From Clavaria fumosa (lineage: Eukaryota > Basidiomycota > Agaricomycetes > Agaricales > Clavariaceae), in contig OX637795.1 of assembly GCA_951802425.1 (NCBI GenBank), positions 3,700,501-3,764,500 of the forward strand: a DNA stretch of 64,000 nucleotides, given 5' to 3'. Of this stretch, positions 63,488 through 64,000 are shown piece by piece. The position numbers and the translations under genes are program-made. The notes beneath the pieces are model-generated. The model had not been told where the DNA came from. It did not search any database and saw only the letters and a program-made list of their open reading frames with translations. The stretch's first letter is position 1. Each line of letters opens with the position of its first letter.

Positions 63488-63777
63488 TATCAGACTGGGT
63501 CTCACACAACTTAAGCGTAAGGTCATGACGACAATACTAAGATAAGGGGAAAAGGGTACAAGAATGGAAAAGATGTAGTATATATAGCGAACGCTTCGGC
63601 ATTTGCCGGCATTCCCACGCTCGGACCTCTCGGATCACGTGATGCGCCCAGGCCCAGGTCATGTGATCTTACGATTATGTAATCTGACCACAGCCACAGG
63701 TCATGTGACCTTCCAACAACCCTCCCCAGTTTCTCCACAACTGCACTTTGGGATGGCTTACATAAGCGATCCTAACA
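63488..63777 (-). mobile_element. C 5' LTR
   Basis: 290 bp, TATCAGACTGGG to GATCCTAACA on the plus strand. On the minus strand, TATATATACTAC lies about 40 bp upstream of the self-primer ATCTTAGTATT, a plausible TATA-to-start distance if transcripts begin at the primer. Confidence 0.93.
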
Positions 63778-63782
63778 GATGA

Positions 63783-64000
63783 AAACAAATATGCCTTCCA
63801 ATAGGCTTCCAATTGGTAGGAGCAAATGCAACCTTCAAATATCCAATGGAACCATCACAAGCTAGGGTGAAAGGTGGTGTGTCAACTGATTCAGGATATT
63901 CTTTGGGAAAGGATGGGCCTTAATATCCTTTCTGGAGGGTACATGGACAGCACAACATAGGATGATTTGACACTAGGGATTATTTGAAAGGATGCCACTG
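63783..64000 (+). repeat. 578-bp direct repeat, right copy, second part; then unique
   Basis: AAACAAATATGCCTTCC to about 63934 matches 50331-50484 of the left copy. From 63935 to the window end (GGAGGGTACATGGACAGC) the sequence differs from the left copy's flank, and I see nothing in it. Confidence 0.85.

Larger units (their letters stand above)
58165..63777 (-). mobile_element. Element C: full-length family-1 chromovirus
   Basis: 5613 bp on the minus strand. LTRs of 290 bp each (58165-58454 and 63488-63777), target duplication GATGA (58160-58164, 63778-63782). Order on the minus strand: 5' LTR, self-complementary PBS, leader, gag, CCHC and protease, RT, RNase H, integrase, chromodomain, purine tract, 3' LTR. 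Lesions: TGA at 62350-62352 and at 61150-61152, both in the main frame, and a one-base loss near 59818. LTR differences are few, so the insertion is young. The empty site is visible in the left 578-bp repeat (GGGTGAGATGAAAACAAATA). Confidence 0.95.

Overview
The window looks like TE-saturated genomic DNA of a basidiomycete, most likely an Agaricomycete. The signs are KDZ transposases with a CxC2 zinc cluster, chromodomain Ty3/Gypsy elements with self-priming PBS sites, many 50-65 bp introns, and a split Tti2-type gene. I recognise no rRNA, tRNA or CRISPR. Only two host-like genes stand out, a divergent pair at 42.7-45.5 kb: a hypothetical protein and a TTI2 homologue. Nearly everything else is transposon.

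Layout. 1-8.8 kb: degenerate Gypsy element A (minus) with a broken extra ORF downstream of pol, which is split by a 235-bp hAT MITE. 8.8-10.25 kb: fragments of chromovirus family 1 (~290-bp LTR). 10.6-15.5 kb: a Mutator-like (MULE) transposon flanked by inverted repeats. 15.6-30.1 kb: composite D, an old copy of chromovirus family 2 (~700-bp LTR) containing a hAT transposon, a family-1 element (B) and a solo LTR. 30.1-31.7 kb: repeats and a second hAT MITE. 31.7-39.8 kb: element E, a nearly intact family-2 copy with a 5-bp target duplication. 39.8-42.7 kb: tandem repeats and a third MITE. 42.7-45.5 kb: the host-like genes. 45.5-49.9 kb: retroelement debris. 49.9-58.2 kb: a KDZ transposase gene and a Ulp1-type protease gene, side by side between 578-bp direct repeats, with a palindrome-bearing 176-bp tandem array. 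58.2-63.8 kb: element C, a full-length family-1 chromovirus that landed in the right-hand direct repeat.

Main points. (1) The Ulp1 gene can be spliced in silico into one 362-codon frame over nine exons with His/Asp/Gln/Cys present. The adjacent KDZ gene splices similarly, apart from one early TGA and a repeat insertion near its 3' end. (2) Both chromovirus families have an 11-12 nt PBS complementary to a site inside their own LTR (Tf1-like self-priming), and this pairing covaries between copies D and E. (3) Family 2 carries, antisense to pol and near the 3' LTR, an ORF with perfect Zn2Cys6 spacing. (4) CGA-to-TGA changes explain two stops in D by direct alignment with E, and could explain others in C, E and KDZ; this fits CpG mutation. 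(5) Target duplications, an empty-site paralogue and junctions let the insertion order be read. All coordinates were read by eye; exon boundaries are inferences from splice motifs and reading frame.
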